The notes under the pieces were generated by a model, which saw nothing but the letters and a program-made list of their open reading frames with translations, did not search any database and was not told the DNA's origin. A program made the position numbers and the translations under genes. Positions 63,212-64,000 of a stretch of DNA of 64,000 bases are shown piece after piece (position 1 is the stretch's first letter; each line of letters opens with the position of its first letter). Source of the stretch: Intestinibaculum porci (GTDB taxonomy: Bacteria; Bacillota_I; Bacilli_A; Erysipelotrichales; Coprobacillaceae). Location of the stretch: assembly GCF_003925875.1 (NCBI RefSeq), contig NZ_AP019309.1:1922001-1986000 (forward strand), written 5' to 3'.

Positions 63212-64000
63212 GCCTTCTCTTTCTGAACTGTTTTTTGCATATGCTACGGATTTTTTGACCGCATATCTGACAGAAAAGCTCTCAAGAAGCAGTAAGACTG
63301 CTGAAAGCTACCGTGATGCCCTAACCATCTTTCGAAGATACATCAACAGTGAATTACAAATTAGTCTTCTTAAATTCAAAACAGAAGATATAACTGTTGA
63401 TCTTATTCTTGACTATAGAGATTATCTCCAAAAAAAATATGCAATTACTACGGTTAACCAGCGCATCGCTGCAATTAAGACTTATCTCAAATACATTGCT
63501 GAATGTGATACAAAATACGTGAGCATAAGCATAAAAATAGATCGCATACCATCTCTGAAAGCACCGGTTAGAATCAGACCGGTCCTTGATGATGATCTTA
63601 TCAGGCGGATTATTGACGAAGCATCAAAGACAAGAAAGTCATCAAGAAATGTAATGATCATCATTCTTTTATATGATACTGCAATGAGGATTTCTGAGCT
63701 CACAAACCTGAAAATGTGCGATTTGTTTTTAAGCAATGAAGATCTTCCATATATTCATGTTCGCGGAAAGGGAGATAAGGAAAGAATTATTGTTTTGAGT
63801 GAGAGAGCAGCACAGTATCTTAATAAGTACATTAGAAAATATCATTCCAGAGGTGAGTGTGAATACCTGTTTTATACCTGTATCAAAGGAAATAATGATA
63901 AGATTTCAAATTCAACAGTTGAAAAAATGCTCGATGAAATCACTGCCCGACTGAAGGCTCAAAGAATAACTGATCTAACTTCCATACATCCTCATATGTT
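63201..64000 (+). CDS. Tyrosine recombinase, third of trio, partial (runs off window)
   Basis: Starts at 63201 (ATG, GGAGGTGAG upstream), 11 nt before the stop of the second recombinase. 266 residues are visible: N-terminal SAM-like domain, then Arg in DTAMRISELTNL and GKGDKERIIVL. The frame is open to the edge and breaks at IHPHM, just before the expected H-x-x-R motif. Confidence 0.9.
   Translation, partial: MMAKPSLSELFFAYATDFLTAYLTEKLSRSSKTAESYRDALTIFRRYINSELQISLLKFKTEDITVDLILDYRDYLQKKYAITTVNQRIAAIKTYLKYIAECDTKYVSISIKIDRIPSLKAPVRIRPVLDDDLIRRIIDEASKTRKSSRNVMIIILLYDTAMRISELTNLKMCDLFLSNEDLPYIHVRGKGDKERIIVLSERAAQYLNKYIRKYHSRGECEYLFYTCIKGNNDKISNSTVEKMLDEITARLKAQRITDLTSIHPHM

Larger units (their letters stand above)
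60202..64000 (+). mobile_element. Recombinase-in-trio (RIT-like) element, right side beyond window
   Basis: Three consecutive tyrosine recombinase genes overlapping by 4 and 11 nt and reading in the same direction, the defining layout of RIT elements. The left end at about 60202 carries TTATGTGGAA twice (60202 and about 60219) and a hairpin AGTGCTAT/ATAGCACT (60233-60254). The stretch 60235-60554 contains a leader and the out-of-frame start of the first recombinase. Confidence 0.8.

Noticed and set aside
60202-64000. Tn554-type element
   Set aside because: Tn554 has two tyrosine recombinases and a small TnpC; here the second and third genes are both full recombinase types with RIT-like overlaps.

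Overview
The window looks like a chromosome segment from a low-GC Gram-positive anaerobe of the Firmicutes. The gene set (CamS lipoprotein, PcrA-LigA-CamS cluster, YlbF-RsmD-CoaD cluster, PyrK/PyrD, DarA, PPDK, NrdI with a DUF3793 protein) suggests an Erysipelotrichia/Coprobacillus-like lineage. That placement is inference from gene content and codon style. I see no rRNA, tRNA or CRISPR array.

Layout. (1) Positions 1 to about 11,840 are accessory DNA. They hold the end of an IS66-type element (1-2003) inserted in the tail of a two-gene DDE transposon (about 1965-4110). That transposon truncates a marR gene. Next is an IS1634-type element flanked by a 186-bp direct repeat (4531-6936), then a short stretch of phage-tail and serine-recombinase debris (7093-7766). 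Last is an operon for reversible protein ADP-ribosylation (7833-10732: Rrf2 regulator, flavin/ferredoxin protein, Zn-macrodomain hydrolase, class-M sirtuin), with a neighbouring Rrf2-controlled NAD(P)-binding oxidoreductase (10859-11491). This block is visibly richer in G+C than its surroundings and stops at the 3' end of rlmD. Similar rlmD-tail sequences recur at 4613, 6833 and 6981, so the 3' end of rlmD looks like an integration hot spot.

(2) Positions 11,843-34,131 are core genome: rlmD, a membrane protein, camS-ligA-pcrA, an HD phosphohydrolase, pyrD/pyrK, coaD, rsmD, ylbF, ftsW, UPF0223, def, a ureohydrolase-like gene, a rhomboid protease, a divergent DprA-like gene, ppdK and a DEAD-box helicase. 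(3) Positions 34,217-36,656 are a complete second copy of the IS66-type element, with 12-bp terminal inverted repeats and an 8-bp target duplication. It lies in the last sense codon of bglA. (4) Positions 36,637-54,737 are core again: bglA, a GNAT-FolC fusion, darA, mutY, a class A penicillin-binding protein, a Cache-GGDEF protein, a stomatin-like protein, a GNAT/two glutathionyl-hydroquinone reductase/solute-binding lipoprotein operon, and a MerR regulator next to a diaminopentanoate-dehydrogenase-like gene.

(5) From 54,800 to the right edge mobile DNA returns: an IS4-type element with 38-bp inverted repeats, a DUF3793-nrdI pair, a gene cut off by a second, diverged copy of the two-gene DDE transposon (58,385 onward), and three overlapping tyrosine recombinase genes (recombinase-in-trio arrangement) starting exactly where that transposon's catalytic glutamate codon should be.

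The most interesting unit is the Rrf2-sirtuin-macrodomain operon. Two promoters carry the same 23-bp palindrome, so one regulator probably controls both transcription units. The usual GcvH-L/LplA2 partners of class-M sirtuins are absent, and a flavin/ferredoxin protein takes their place.
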